Shown: positions 1 to 9,020 of the stretch, one piece after another
Layout of the letters: every line of letters starts with the position of its first letter
Position numbering within the stretch: the first letter of the stretch is position 1
Made by a program: the position numbers and the translations under genes
Notes under the pieces: generated by a model
What the model was told of the DNA's origin: nothing
What the model saw: only the letters and a program-made list of their open reading frames with translations
The model's database searches: none
Assembly: GCA_027492585.1 (NCBI GenBank)
Contig: JAPUEK010000005.1
Location: 62,001 to 126,000 of the forward strand
Reading direction: 5' to 3'
DNA: 64,000 nucleotides
DNA from: Paracoccaceae bacterium
GTDB taxonomy: Bacteria > Pseudomonadota > Alphaproteobacteria > Rhodobacterales > Rhodobacteraceae

Positions 1-655
1 GCGGCGGCTGGATGCCGAGCCCGAGGAACGAGAGCGTGGAGATGAAGAGCACCGCAAAGATGAAGCGCAGGCCGAATTCGGCGACCAGCGGGGAAAGGGC
101 ATTGGGCAGGATCTCGCGGAAGATGATCCAGCCCTGCTTTTCGCCGCGCAGCTTTGCGGCCTCGACGTAATCCATCACCGCGATATCCATGGCAACGGCG
201 CGGGAAAGCCGGAACACCCGCGTTGCGTCCAGGACCCCCATCAGCAGGATCAGCACCGTGAGGCTGATCGGCAGCACCGACAGCACGACAAGCGCGATGA
301 TCAGCGAGGGGATCGCCATGACCAGATCGACCGCCCGCGACAGGAGCTGGTCGATCCAGCCCCCTTGCGTCGCCGCGACGAAGCCGAGGATGGAGCCCAT
401 GGAAAAGGCCAGGAGCGACGAGATCGTGGCCACGAAGATGGTGATCTGGCCGCCGTAGATCAGCCGGCTGAGAATGTCCCGACCGATGGTATCGGTGCCG
501 AGCCAGAACTGCGCCGAAGGCGCCTCCCAGACCTTGCCCACCGCCGCATCGAGCGGATAGGGCGCAAGAAAATCGGCAAAGATCGCGGCCAGAAAGAAGG
601 CGCCGGTGAAGATCAGGCCCAGAAGGGCGGACAGGGGGATCTGGGTGATCTTCAT
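1..655 (-). CDS. Peptide ABC transporter permease, DppC/OppC type (partial, 3' end outside window)
   Basis: Inner-membrane subunit of a dipeptide/oligopeptide-type ABC importer. The visible 218 residues begin MKITQIPL, with a first membrane segment at about residues 8-30. A GTDTIGRDILSRLIYG stretch follows, which is typical of the DppC/OppC subfamily, then several hydrophobic helices. The ATPase-contacting EAA loop is visible (EAAKLRGEKQGWIIFREILP, about residues 165-184). The start ATG overlaps the stop of the upstream permease by four bases (ATGA), so the two are translationally coupled. Gene order is binding protein, DppB, DppC on the minus strand, and the ATPases are expected just beyond the left edge. 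The substrate cannot be read from the sequence. Confidence 0.9.
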   Translation of the reverse strand, partial: MKITQIPLSALLGLIFTGAFFLAAIFADFLAPYPLDAAVGKVWEAPSAQFWLGTDTIGRDILSRLIYGGQITIFVATISSLLAFSMGSILGFVAATQGGWIDQLLSRAVDLVMAIPSLIIALVVLSVLPISLTVLILLMGVLDATRVFRLSRAVAMDIAVMDYVEAAKLRGEKQGWIIFREILPNALSPLVAEFGLRFIFAVLFISTLSFLGLGIQPP

Positions 656-1608
656 TTCGGATGCCTCAGGCGCGGGTTGGCGACGATGGCGATCACATCG
701 GCAAGGATGTTCAGACCGATATAGACGGCGGCAAAGATCAGCCCCACCGCCTGCACCACCGGCAGGTCGCGCTTGGCCACATGGTCCACCAGATACTGCC
801 CGAGGGCGTTGTAGGAAAACACCACCTCGACCACCACCACGCCCACCACCAGATAGGCAAGGTTCAGCACCACCACCGAAACGATGGGGGCAATGGCATT
901 GGGCAGGGCATGTTTCCAGATCACCTGCATCGGACCGAGGCCCTTCAGCTCCGCCGTCTCGATATAGGCCGATTGCATGACGTTGAGGATCGCCGCCCGC
1001 GTCATCCGCATCATGTGGGCAAGGACGACCAGCACCAGCACGATGACCGGCAGGGCGACGGCATTGAGCTTCTCCCAGAAGCCCATGCCCGGAAAGACCA
1101 TGGCGACCGGCTGGAAGAGGTGGAATACCTGCGTCAACAGGTAGATCACGAAATAGCCCGCCACGAATTCCGGCAGCGAGATCGTCGAAAGCGTGATCCC
1201 CGAGATCACCTTGTCCGGCCAGCGCCCGTTGTAGCGCGCCGCCACCAGCCCCAGAAGGATCGCCAGCGGCACCGAGATCACCGCCGCGCATCCCGCAAGG
1301 AACAGCGTGTTGCCGAACCTCTGCCCGATGGCCTGGGCGATATCCTGTCCGTTCGTCAGGGCCTTGCCGAGGTCGCCGGTCAGCACCCCGCCAAGCCAGC
1401 TGAAATAGCGCACGAAGGAAGGCTCGTTGAGACCGAGCTGCTCGCGCAGGTTGGCCAGGGCCTCCGGCGTCGCCGATTGCCCGAGAATGGCCGTGGCCAC
1501 ATCGCCGGGCAGGGCTTCCGTTCCGGCGAAGATCACCAGCGACACGGCAAGCAGCAACAGCAGGCCCAGCGCAACGCGCTGGACCACGAGTTTAAGGACA
1601 GGATGCAC
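652..1608 (-). CDS. Peptide ABC transporter permease, DppB/OppB type
   Basis: 318-residue integral membrane permease of a binding-protein-dependent importer. It has an N-terminal membrane helix (residues 8-28), the family motif GDVATAILGQSATPEALANL in the first periplasmic region, further helices, and the EAA cytoplasmic loop (ETAELKGLGPMQVIWKHALP, about residues 220-240). The length is normal for DppB/OppB. The start codon is GTG. It lies 12 bases downstream of the binding-protein gene and overlaps the next permease by four bases, as in a standard transporter operon. The substrate class (peptide, nickel, sugar or other family 5 solute) is not determinable here. Confidence 0.92.
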   Translation of the reverse strand: MHPVLKLVVQRVALGLLLLLAVSLVIFAGTEALPGDVATAILGQSATPEALANLREQLGLNEPSFVRYFSWLGGVLTGDLGKALTNGQDIAQAIGQRFGNTLFLAGCAAVISVPLAILLGLVAARYNGRWPDKVISGITLSTISLPEFVAGYFVIYLLTQVFHLFQPVAMVFPGMGFWEKLNAVALPVIVLVLVVLAHMMRMTRAAILNVMQSAYIETAELKGLGPMQVIWKHALPNAIAPIVSVVVLNLAYLVVGVVVVEVVFSYNALGQYLVDHVAKRDLPVVQAVGLIFAAVYIGLNILADVIAIVANPRLRHPK

Positions 1609-1620
1609 GATACCCCCGGA

Positions 1621-3210
1621 TCAGGTGTTGAGCCAGCACTTGGCCAAGGCGCGGCCGTTCATCAGCTCTCCGTTCGGGTCGGGCTGCCAGCCGCCCACCT
1701 CGTCGCGCTTGGCCTCCACGAAGTCGTTGAACATCGGGCAGATCAGGCCGCCGGTGTCGCGCACGATATGGGCCAGCTCCGAATACATCCCCTTGCGCTT
1801 GGCCGGGTCCAGTTCGGCCCGTGCGGCGATCAGGATCTCGTCGAACTTCGCATCCTTGAACTTGGTGTCGTTCCAGTCCGCCGTCGACAGGTAAGCCGTC
1901 GAATACATCTGGTCCTGCACCGGACGCCCGCCCCAATAGGAAGCGCAGAAGGGCTGGACGTTCCAGACATCCGACCAGTAGCCGTCATCGGGTTCCAGCT
2001 TCACTTCAAGCGGGATTCCCGCCGCCACCGCCGATTGCTGGAAGAGCTGCGCCGCTTCGACCGCACCGGGGAAGGCCCCCGCCGCCGTCCGCAGGATGAT
2101 CGGGCTGCCGTCATGGCCGGATTTCTTGTAGTATTCCGCCGCCGCCGCCGCATCATATTCGCGCTGCGGGATGGTGTCGTCGAACAGCGGATAGGCGGAG
2201 TTGACCGGAAAGTCATTGCCGCGCGAACCGTAGCCGCCAAGGATCTTGTCCACCATGTCCTGCCGGTTGATCGCCAGTTTCAGCGCCATCCGCAGGTCGT
2301 TGTTGTCGAAGGGCGCCTTGTCCACATGCATGATGAAGACATAATGGCCCCGGCCCGGCACATGCTGGATCGAGATCCCCGGCGCGCCTTTCAGAAGCTC
2401 CACGATCTTCGGATCGACCCGGTTCATCATGTGGATCTGGCCGGACTGGATCGCCGCCGTCCGCGCCGTATTGTCGTTGATCACGAGGATCTCGACCTGA
2501 TCGGCATGGCCCATGCTGCTGTCGAAATAGTTCGCGTGCTTCTCAAAGGCATGGCGCACGCCCGGCTCGTTGGTGACGACCTTGTAGGGTCCGGCGCCGA
2601 TCCCCGCCGCCGGGGCATCGAAGCCGCCGCCGGGCTGGATGATCAGGTGATAATCCGCCATCAGGAAGGGAAGGTCGGCATTGCCGGCGGCAAGGGTCAG
2701 CGTGACCATGTCGCCTTCGGCCTTCATCTCGGAGATGCCCTGCACGATGCCGAGCGCGCCCGATTGCGACTTCTCGTCGGTATGGCGTTTCAGCGTCGCC
2801 ACCACATCCTCGGCCGTCAGGGTCTGACCGTTGTGGTATTCGACGCCGGAGCGGATCTTGAACTTCCACTCCTTGGCATCGGCGGAGGAGGAGATCTCCT
2901 CGGCGATCCGGTAGTCGATCTCGCCCTTGGCGTTCACGTCGACCAGCATCTCGCCCCAGATCATGTTGACCGCGAACGGAACCTCGGAAGCCGCAAGCGC
3001 CGGATCAAGCGTGTTGGTGCTCTCACCGCCCTGCATCCCGGCCCGCAGGGTGCCGCCCTTCTTCGGCTCTTCCGCCCGAGCCGCCGTAGCGAAAACGGAA
3101 GAGGCCATGGCCGCCGAAACCCCGAGCGCCGCCGCGGTCCCGTTGAACTCCCGCCGCGTCATGCGGCCCTTGGCCGCCAGCCGGGCAAGTCGGTCCAGTT
3201 GATCTGACAT
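1621..3210 (-). CDS. ABC transporter substrate-binding protein, family 5 (peptide type)
   Basis: 529-residue periplasmic solute-binding protein of the DppA/OppA family (SBP family 5), first gene of the importer operon. The N-terminus carries a Tat-like signal: MTRREFNGTAAALG after a short leader, a hydrophobic stretch, then an Ala-rich cleavage region ending AARAEEP. The mature part has family features such as the PKKGGTLRAGMQ start and repeated YHNGQTLTAEDVV-type segments. The start at 3210 is chosen because an upstream GGGAGAACAGGA lies directly before this ATG; an in-frame start 24 bases upstream lacks such a site. The neighbouring CocE-type hydrolase suggests a peptide or amide substrate, but that is inference. 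Confidence 0.9.
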   Translation of the reverse strand: MSDQLDRLARLAAKGRMTRREFNGTAAALGVSAAMASSVFATAARAEEPKKGGTLRAGMQGGESTNTLDPALAASEVPFAVNMIWGEMLVDVNAKGEIDYRIAEEISSSADAKEWKFKIRSGVEYHNGQTLTAEDVVATLKRHTDEKSQSGALGIVQGISEMKAEGDMVTLTLAAGNADLPFLMADYHLIIQPGGGFDAPAAGIGAGPYKVVTNEPGVRHAFEKHANYFDSSMGHADQVEILVINDNTARTAAIQSGQIHMMNRVDPKIVELLKGAPGISIQHVPGRGHYVFIMHVDKAPFDNNDLRMALKLAINRQDMVDKILGGYGSRGNDFPVNSAYPLFDDTIPQREYDAAAAAEYYKKSGHDGSPIILRTAAGAFPGAVEAAQLFQQSAVAAGIPLEVKLEPDDGYWSDVWNVQPFCASYWGGRPVQDQMYSTAYLSTADWNDTKFKDAKFDEILIAARAELDPAKRKGMYSELAHIVRDTGGLICPMFNDFVEAKRDEVGGWQPDPNGELMNGRALAKCWLNT

Positions 3211-3337
3211 TCCTGTTCTCCCTGTGTTGGCCAAACGGCCTTTTTGTTGATTTGAGGATCAATAAAACCCGATTCCCCAATTGGACCAAGCCTTTTCTCA
3301 GTCACGGGGGCATTTGCCCTCCCGGCGCGCCCGAAGC

Positions 3338-5374
3338 TCAGACGAAGCGCCGGGCCACCTCCTCCTCGTAGTTCCGTTCAAAAACCACGGTCTCGCCCTC
3401 ATAGGCCGTGAGCCGCGCCACCATCCGCAGATGCGTGCTCGTCCCGGTCATCCCGGCTTCCGCCACCGTCCGCACCTGCCAGTCGCCGCGCGACAGCCGC
3501 TGCTCCCAGCGGTGATGCGCCCGCGCGCTCAAGGGGTCCTCCGCGCCGATCTCCCAGATCTCGGTCAGGCTCTCGCCGGTGCAAAGCCCGTGGTCGAGGT
3601 TCTCGACCTCGCCGCTGTCCTCCACGACCACCAGGCGCTGAAGCCCGGAAAGAAGATCGCTCTCCACCCGCCGCTCCGACCGGCCCGGCCGCAGTACCCG
3701 ATGCTTCCAGGGGGCGGCGATCTCGGGCGCAGGCGGCTGCCATTCGGCAGCACCCTGCTCATGCACCGGCAGGCGCAGACCGCCGCCCGTGACCACCAGC
3801 CGCCCCGCCTCCGGCGACGGCCAGACGAACGGCCAGTAGCTGTTCGACAGCGCCAGCCGCAACCGATGCCCCGGCGCGAGCCGGTAGCCCATCTGGTCGA
3901 GGTCGAAGGCCAGATCGACCGCCTCGCCCGGCACCATCGGCTCCGGCGCCTCCCGGCTGTTGCGGTGGCAGAGGTTCGCCATCCCATGCGCGATCCGCAC
4001 CGAAGCCCCGTCCGGCGCTACATCGCAAAGCCGCGCCACCACGAAGCCCAAAGGCTTGTCGGAGGCGATCCGCAATTCCAGCCGCGCCGCGCCCAGCAAC
4101 TCCAGCGGCGCCTCCAGCACCGGCCCGTCGAAACACAGCGACAGCGCATCGTCGCGCCGCTGATCCCCCGGCATCTCGGCATTGAGCCCCATGGGGAAGA
4201 ACTCCCCCGCCTCCATGCCCAGGGTCTGCGGCGTGGCGATCACCGCCTCGAACCCCGCCCTTTCTTCTCTTTCCAAATATCCCCGCCGGAGGCTTCCCCC
4301 CTCCCCGCCGGACGCAAGGCTCCAATCCTGCCACGCGACCCGCGCCGGCGGCCATTCCGCCTCCGCCACCCAATGCCCGGCCCGATGGGGCGCCGAGGCA
4401 TCCGGCGGCTCGGAATGGAGGATATAGGCGCGATAGGCCGGGTCCTCCCCCGCGCCGGTGTCGATGCCCTTCAGCCAGCGATCCCACCAGCGCAAAGCCT
4501 CCTGCAGAAAGCCGATGCGCGGCCCCGGCACGGCGGTATGGGGGTATTGATGGACCCAAGGCCCGACGATCCCCTTCACCGGCGCCGGAACATTCTCGAC
4601 CAGCGCCGACACGGTGTTCATGTAATTGTCCGCCCAGCCGCCGACCGACAGCACCGGCACCGTCATCCGCGCATAATCCTCGCAAACCGAGCCATGCTTC
4701 CAATAGGCGCTGCGCGATTGCTCCGCCGCCCAGCGCGGCGCGAGCCAAGGCTCCGCCTCCAGCCGCGCGAGCCAGACCTCCCGCCAGTCGGCGCGCAACG
4801 CCGGGTCCGGCGGGCGGCTCGAATAGGCCAGCATCACCGCCCCCCAGCCGAAATTCTCGCCCAGAAGGCAGCCGCCCTTGAAATGGATGTCGTCGGCAAA
4901 GCGGTCGGTGGTCGAGCAGACCGAGATCACCGCCTTCAGCGCCGGCGGCTGCAGGAAGGCGGTCTGCAGGCAGTTGAACCCGCCCCAGCTCTTGCCCATC
5001 ATCCCGACCGCGCCGGAACACCACGGCTGGGCGGCCAGCCAGGCGATGACCTCGCAGGCATCGGCCAGCTCCTGCTCGGTATATTCATCGGTCATCAGAC
5101 CGTCGCTGTCGCCATTGCCGCGCATGTCCACCCGCACCGAGGCATAGCCATGCCCGGCGACATAGGGATGCATCATCTCGTCCCGCGGCAGGGTGCCGTC
5201 GCGCTTGCGATAGGGAATGTATTCGAGCACGGCGGGAACCGGATCGGCGCCGGCATCCTCCGGCATCCAGACCCGCGCCGAAAGCCGGCAGCCGTCCGCG
5301 AGAACGATCCCCATGTCCGGGATTTCGACGACGCGGCGAGGGAAATCGGTGACGGTCCTGGTGGCTGTCTGCAT
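3338..5374 (-). CDS. CocE/NonD family alpha/beta hydrolase (S15 peptidase-like)
   Basis: 678-residue serine hydrolase of the CocE/NonD family, related to X-Pro dipeptidyl-peptidase (S15) and cocaine esterase. The nucleophile elbow GKSWGG places the catalytic Ser at residue 129. A GGWADNYMNT segment supplies the likely Asp, and GPWVHQYPH the likely His. The C-terminal half is the beta-rich jelly-roll domain of this family. The gene sits behind the peptide importer on the same strand but is separated by 127 bases, so cotranscription is uncertain. Oddity: residues about 359-372 (LRRGYLEREER and flanks) are encoded by a copy of the dispersed intergenic repeat, read in frame without a stop. The substrate is unknown; ester, amide or dipeptidyl hydrolysis are all possible. 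Confidence 0.9.
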   Translation of the reverse strand: MQTATRTVTDFPRRVVEIPDMGIVLADGCRLSARVWMPEDAGADPVPAVLEYIPYRKRDGTLPRDEMMHPYVAGHGYASVRVDMRGNGDSDGLMTDEYTEQELADACEVIAWLAAQPWCSGAVGMMGKSWGGFNCLQTAFLQPPALKAVISVCSTTDRFADDIHFKGGCLLGENFGWGAVMLAYSSRPPDPALRADWREVWLARLEAEPWLAPRWAAEQSRSAYWKHGSVCEDYARMTVPVLSVGGWADNYMNTVSALVENVPAPVKGIVGPWVHQYPHTAVPGPRIGFLQEALRWWDRWLKGIDTGAGEDPAYRAYILHSEPPDASAPHRAGHWVAEAEWPPARVAWQDWSLASGGEGGSLRRGYLEREERAGFEAVIATPQTLGMEAGEFFPMGLNAEMPGDQRRDDALSLCFDGPVLEAPLELLGAARLELRIASDKPLGFVVARLCDVAPDGASVRIAHGMANLCHRNSREAPEPMVPGEAVDLAFDLDQMGYRLAPGHRLRLALSNSYWPFVWPSPEAGRLVVTGGGLRLPVHEQGAAEWQPPAPEIAAPWKHRVLRPGRSERRVESDLLSGLQRLVVVEDSGEVENLDHGLCTGESLTEIWEIGAEDPLSARAHHRWEQRLSRGDWQVRTVAEAGMTGTSTHLRMVARLTAYEGETVVFERNYEEEVARRFV
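4258..4297 (+). repeat. Dispersed AAATATCC repeat, solitary copy inside a CDS
   Basis: Left module CTTTCTTCTCTTTCC, core AAATATCC and right module CCGCCGGAGGCTTCC. This matches the intergenic copies at 32564 and, in its left module, at 7134 and 28013. Unlike all others it lies inside a gene (CocE-family hydrolase, minus strand), which reads it as an open frame encoding LRRGYLEREER. Its core points in the plus direction like every other solitary copy in the window. Confidence 0.9.
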
Positions 5375-5408
5375 CGCTGGCTTCCCCTCGTCCAGCCCCC
5401 ATCAGGCA

Positions 5409-5428
5409 GGGGTTTTTCTCAAAACCCC
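5409..5428. promoter_or_regulatory. Perfect 8-bp dyad between divergent hydrolase and sulfatase genes
   Basis: GGGGTTTT, a four-base spacer TCTC, then AAAACCCC. It lies in the 170-base gap between the divergently transcribed CocE-family gene and the choline-sulfatase gene. Position and symmetry suit an operator or a short hairpin; no regulator is assigned. Confidence 0.45.
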
Positions 5429-5544
5429 GAACTATTACGCCGCTTTCTCGCCAATTGCGACAGAGCCGCCACCCTTACGATTTTCTCCCCTTGCCGAACG
5501 GCAAAACCCGCTCCACCCATGACAAAACCACGCCGGAGCCGCCG

Positions 5545-7053
5545 ATGACCAACCGCCCGAACATCCTGATCCTGATGGTGGACCAGCTCACCGGAACCCT
5601 GTTCGAAGATGGTCCGGCAGAGTTTCTTCATGCTCCCAATCTGAAACGTCTCGCCCGCCATTCGGTGCGCTTCGCCAAAAGCTATACCGCCTCGCCGCTC
5701 TGCGCCCCGGCCCGCGCCGCCTTCATGTCGGGCGCCCTGCCGCGCCGCACGCGGGTCTATGACAATGCCGCCGAATTCGCCTCCGACATCCCCACCTATG
5801 CCCATCACCTGCGCCGCGCGGGCTATTACACCGCGCTCTCGGGCAAGATGCATTTCGTCGGTCCCGACCAGCTCCACGGCTTCGAGGAACGGCTGACGAC
5901 AGACATCTATCCGGCCGATTTCGGCTGGACCCCGGATTACCGCAAACCCGGCGAACGCATCGACTGGTGGTATCACAACCTCGGCTCGGTGACGGGGGCG
6001 GGCGTCGCGGAAATCACCAACCAGCTCGAATACGACGATGACGTGTGCCACCAGGCGGTGCAGAAGATCTACGACCTCTCGCGCGGGCTCGATCCGCGGC
6101 CCTGGTGCCTGACGGCCAGCTTCACCCATCCCCATGACCCCTTCGTCGCCCGCCGCAAATACTGGGACCTCTACGAAGGCGCCCCGGAACTGGAGCCGCC
6201 GGAAGCCCTCGCCTACGAAGACATGGACCCCCACTCCCGGCGCCTGATGGACGCTTGCGACTGGCGCAGCCTCGAAGTCACGCCCGACCATATCCGCCGC
6301 GCGCGTCAGGGCTATTTCGCCAATATTTCCTATGTGGACGACAAGATCGGCGAGATCTTCGCCGCCCTCGAAGCCTCCCGGCAGGAAGCGGTGGTGGTCT
6401 TCGTCTCCGACCACGGCGAGATGCTCGGCCGCAAGGGCCTGTGGTTCAAGATGAATTTCTTCGAGGGCGCCTCGCGGGTGCCGCTGATGATCGCCGCCCC
6501 CGACCTCGCGCCGGCCCGCATCGACACGCCGGTCTCCACCATCGACCTGACGCCGACGCTCTGCGATCTCGCCGGCATCTCGATGGAGGAAGTCATGCCC
6601 TGGACCGACGGGATGAGCCTGCTGCCGCTGGCGCGGGGCGAAGAACGGCGGGAACCCGTCGCCATGGAATATGCCGCCGAAGGCACGATCACGCCGATGG
6701 TCGCGCTGCGCCAGGGCGCATGGAAATACATCCACTGCCCCGCCGACCCCGACCAGCTCTTCGACCTCGCCGCCGATCCGGAGGAGGAGGTGAACCTCGC
6801 CGCCGATCCCCGCGCGGCTGAAATCCTCGCCCATTTCCAGACCGAGGCCGCCGCCCGCTGGGACCTGCCCGCCTATGACGCCGAAGTGCGCCAGAGCCAG
6901 GCGCGCCGCTGGGTGGTCTACGAGGCGCTCCGCAACGGCGCCTACTACCCCTGGGACCACCAGCCCCTCCGCGCCGCCTCCGAACGCTACATGCGGAATC
7001 ACATGGATCTGAACGTGCTGGAAGGCAGCAAACGCTTCCCGCGCGGGGAATAG
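5545..7053 (+). CDS. betC: Choline-sulfatase
   Basis: 502-residue arylsulfatase-superfamily enzyme that hydrolyses choline-O-sulfate to choline and sulfate. The formylglycine motif is Cys53 in SPLCAPARAAFMSG. Metal ligands are visible in the N-terminal NILILMVDQ segment and in FVSDHGEMLG (about residue 320). The C-terminal module around VYEALRNGAYYPWDHQP and RNHMDLNVLE is characteristic of choline-sulfatases rather than sulfatases in general. The start at 5545 is the one that begins the conserved MTNRPNILIL; an in-frame extension of 30 residues upstream has no homologous character. No formylglycine-generating enzyme lies nearby. A GMC oxidoreductase of choline-dehydrogenase type faces it downstream, so choline-O-sulfate to betaine aldehyde conversion could be encoded here. 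Confidence 0.92.
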   Translation: MTNRPNILILMVDQLTGTLFEDGPAEFLHAPNLKRLARHSVRFAKSYTASPLCAPARAAFMSGALPRRTRVYDNAAEFASDIPTYAHHLRRAGYYTALSGKMHFVGPDQLHGFEERLTTDIYPADFGWTPDYRKPGERIDWWYHNLGSVTGAGVAEITNQLEYDDDVCHQAVQKIYDLSRGLDPRPWCLTASFTHPHDPFVARRKYWDLYEGAPELEPPEALAYEDMDPHSRRLMDACDWRSLEVTPDHIRRARQGYFANISYVDDKIGEIFAALEASRQEAVVVFVSDHGEMLGRKGLWFKMNFFEGASRVPLMIAAPDLAPARIDTPVSTIDLTPTLCDLAGISMEEVMPWTDGMSLLPLARGEERREPVAMEYAAEGTITPMVALRQGAWKYIHCPADPDQLFDLAADPEEEVNLAADPRAAEILAHFQTEAAARWDLPAYDAEVRQSQARRWVVYEALRNGAYYPWDHQPLRAASERYMRNHMDLNVLEGSKRFPRGE

Positions 7054-7086
7054 CCTTTCCGGAAAAGCCGCGCGGGTGGGGACCGC

Positions 7087-7172
7087 GGAAGCCTCCGGCC
7101 GGGATATTTGAGAAGAGAAGAAACCCGGAAAGGCCCTTTCTTCTCTTTCCAAATATCCCCCGCGGAGCGTTC
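7087..7172. repeat. Dispersed AAATATCC repeat, inverted pair
   Basis: Two units head to head. The left unit (7087-7123) is on the minus strand with left module TTTCTTCTCTTCT and right module CCGGCCGGAGGCTTCC. The right unit (7134-7172) is on the plus strand with CTTTCTTCTCTTTCC and right module CCCGCGGAGCGTTCC. The arms are partly complementary and could form a long imperfect stem. It lies between the convergent sulfatase and GMC genes, where it may act as a bidirectional terminator. Confidence 0.88.
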
Positions 7173-7203
7173 CCCGGCCGGTGCAGGGCGCGCGGGCGGA
7201 AAA

Positions 7204-8817
7204 TCAACGCGCGTCGGACAGCACCCTCTCCGCACCGAGCCAGCCCATCAGCATCGAGGGCGCATTGGTATTGCCGGCGATGAGGTTCGGGAAGGCGCTC
7301 GCGTCGATGACCCGCAGGCCGTCGACCCCATGGACCTTCAGCCGCGCATCGACCACCGAAGACCCCGCCTCCCGCCCCATCCGCGCCGTGCAGGACGGGT
7401 GATAGACGGTGCCGGAGCGCAGGCGGAAATCGGCGATCAGTTCCGCATCCGACTGCAGCGCCGGTCCGGGGCGGAGTTCCTCGGCGATGAGGTTTGAAAG
7501 CGCCGGCTGTGCGGCGATATGGCGGAGGTATTTCACCGCCGCCAGCATCTCCTCGACATCAGTGTCGGTGGAAAAGGCATTGGCGGTGATCTTCGGATGG
7601 GCGAGGGGATCGGCGCTCGCCAGCCGGATATGGCCGCGGCTTGTCGGGCGGCAGTTGGAAAGGCCGATCGACAGGCCCGGAAACGGGTCCGGCGTGAGAA
7701 GCGGACGCTCCCCCGCCTTGGGCAGCAGGGTGGAGAAGGCCTGGAAGTAAAGCTGCATGTTCGGGCGCGGCAGATCGGCCCGCGTACGGAAGAAGCCGCC
7801 GCCATGGTTGATGGATTTCGACAGGGGACCGCCCCCGGTCAGGAAATACTGCAATCCGACGAAGGCCTTGCCCCACCAGGGCCGCAGCATGTCGTTGTAG
7901 GTCGCCACCTTCATCCGCCAGGTGTAGTTGATGCCCTGATGGTCGCTCAGATGGTCGCCGACATTGGGGTTGTCGCGCAGCACCGGCAGCCCCAGCCCTT
8001 GCAGCAGCGCCCCCGGCCCGATCCCCGAAAGCTGCAGGAGCTGCGGCGAATTGATCGCCCCGCCGGAAAGGATCACCTCCCCGCCGCAGCGCAGCTCCCG
8101 CCGCTCGCCGCCCTGCACATATTCGACCCCCACCGCCCGCGCACCCTCGAAAAGCACCCGCGTCACCTGCGCCCCGGTGATCACCCGCAGGTTCGCCCGC
8201 TTCATCGCCGGGCGCAGGAAGGCGCGGGCGGCGGAATTGCGGCGCGCGCCCTTGATCGTCATCTGATAGGTGCCGGCGCCCTCCTGCTCGGCCCCGTTGA
8301 AATCGCGGTTGTGCGGCAGGCCCGCCTGTCCGCAGGCCGCGATGTAATTCTCCACCAGCCAGTGCAGACCCCTGCGGTTCTCGCTGATGAACAGCGGCCC
8401 GCCCTTGCCGCGGAAGGCGTCGCCGCCGGCCTCGGTATCCTCCATCGCGCGGTAGGCGGCCAAGCACTCGTCCCAGCCCCAGCCTGGGTTTTCAACCCCC
8501 CATTCCTCATAATCGGCGCGGTGGCCGCGGATCCACACCATCGCATTGATGGAGGAGGACCCGCCCAGAAGCTTGCCCCGCGGCCAATGGTCCTGTTGCC
8601 CGGCCAGACCGGGATCAGGTTCGGTTCTGTAAAGCCAGTTCACCGCCGGGTCGTAGAAGAGCTTGCCGTAACCCAAGGGAAGCTGGACGAAAAACCGCCG
8701 GTCGGTCCCGCCCGCCTCCAGCACCGTCACGCGATGCCTGCCGGATTTCGTCAAGCGGTCCGCCAGCACGCATCCTGCCGATCCCGCCCCCACGATGATG
8801 TAATCGGTCTCGGCCAT
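7204..8817 (-). CDS. GMC family oxidoreductase (choline dehydrogenase-like)
   Basis: 537-residue FAD-dependent alcohol oxidoreductase of the glucose-methanol-choline family. It has the dinucleotide-binding motif YIIVGAGSAGCVLADRL at the N-terminus, GMC signature 1 (PRGKLLGGSSSINAMVW, about residue 80), signature 2 (GGAINSPQLLQLSGIG, about residue 255), the active-site His in HPSCTARMG, and the Asn in NTNAPSMLMG near the C-terminus. It is annotated in many relatives as choline dehydrogenase, and the convergent choline-sulfatase neighbour supports choline, but the family oxidises many alcohols. The betaine-aldehyde dehydrogenase usual in a bet operon is absent here, so the specificity call is held back. 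Confidence 0.85.
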   Translation of the reverse strand: MAETDYIIVGAGSAGCVLADRLTKSGRHRVTVLEAGGTDRRFFVQLPLGYGKLFYDPAVNWLYRTEPDPGLAGQQDHWPRGKLLGGSSSINAMVWIRGHRADYEEWGVENPGWGWDECLAAYRAMEDTEAGGDAFRGKGGPLFISENRRGLHWLVENYIAACGQAGLPHNRDFNGAEQEGAGTYQMTIKGARRNSAARAFLRPAMKRANLRVITGAQVTRVLFEGARAVGVEYVQGGERRELRCGGEVILSGGAINSPQLLQLSGIGPGALLQGLGLPVLRDNPNVGDHLSDHQGINYTWRMKVATYNDMLRPWWGKAFVGLQYFLTGGGPLSKSINHGGGFFRTRADLPRPNMQLYFQAFSTLLPKAGERPLLTPDPFPGLSIGLSNCRPTSRGHIRLASADPLAHPKITANAFSTDTDVEEMLAAVKYLRHIAAQPALSNLIAEELRPGPALQSDAELIADFRLRSGTVYHPSCTARMGREAGSSVVDARLKVHGVDGLRVIDASAFPNLIAGNTNAPSMLMGWLGAERVLSDAR

Positions 8818-9020
8818 GCCCGCCTCGTTGTCCTTCCGCAGGGTTTCAGCCTATCGCCACCCCGGCGCCGCTCAGGGTCGATATGCGACAAATCCGTCGT
8901 ATTTGATCCATTCCTTCGCAAAACTGTCATGCGACCTGCAACCTGCCGCTCGCCCTGTCCCTGCCGCTTGGCCCTTCGCAGCCGCGCCTCTCCTGCCGGC
9001 ACAAGCACGGAAGACCTCCG

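Noticed and set aside
661-3207. Very long open frame (848 codons) opposite the peptide-transporter genes
   Set aside because: It is antisense to two clearly recognisable transporter genes, has an Arg/His/Pro/Gly-rich composition typical of high-GC shadow frames, and shows no domain.
3281-5548. 755-codon open frame opposite the CocE-family gene
   Set aside because: Composition of a shadow frame; the minus strand carries conserved catalytic motifs.
7087-7172. Inverted repeat pair as ends of an insertion sequence
   Set aside because: The arms are 10-60 bases apart in every pair with no room for a transposase, there is no target duplication that I can see, and the arms are mosaic rather than identical.
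7204-8817. Calling the GMC oxidoreductase betA outright
   Set aside because: No betI or betB is present and GMC enzymes are too broad; only the choline-dehydrogenase-like label is kept.
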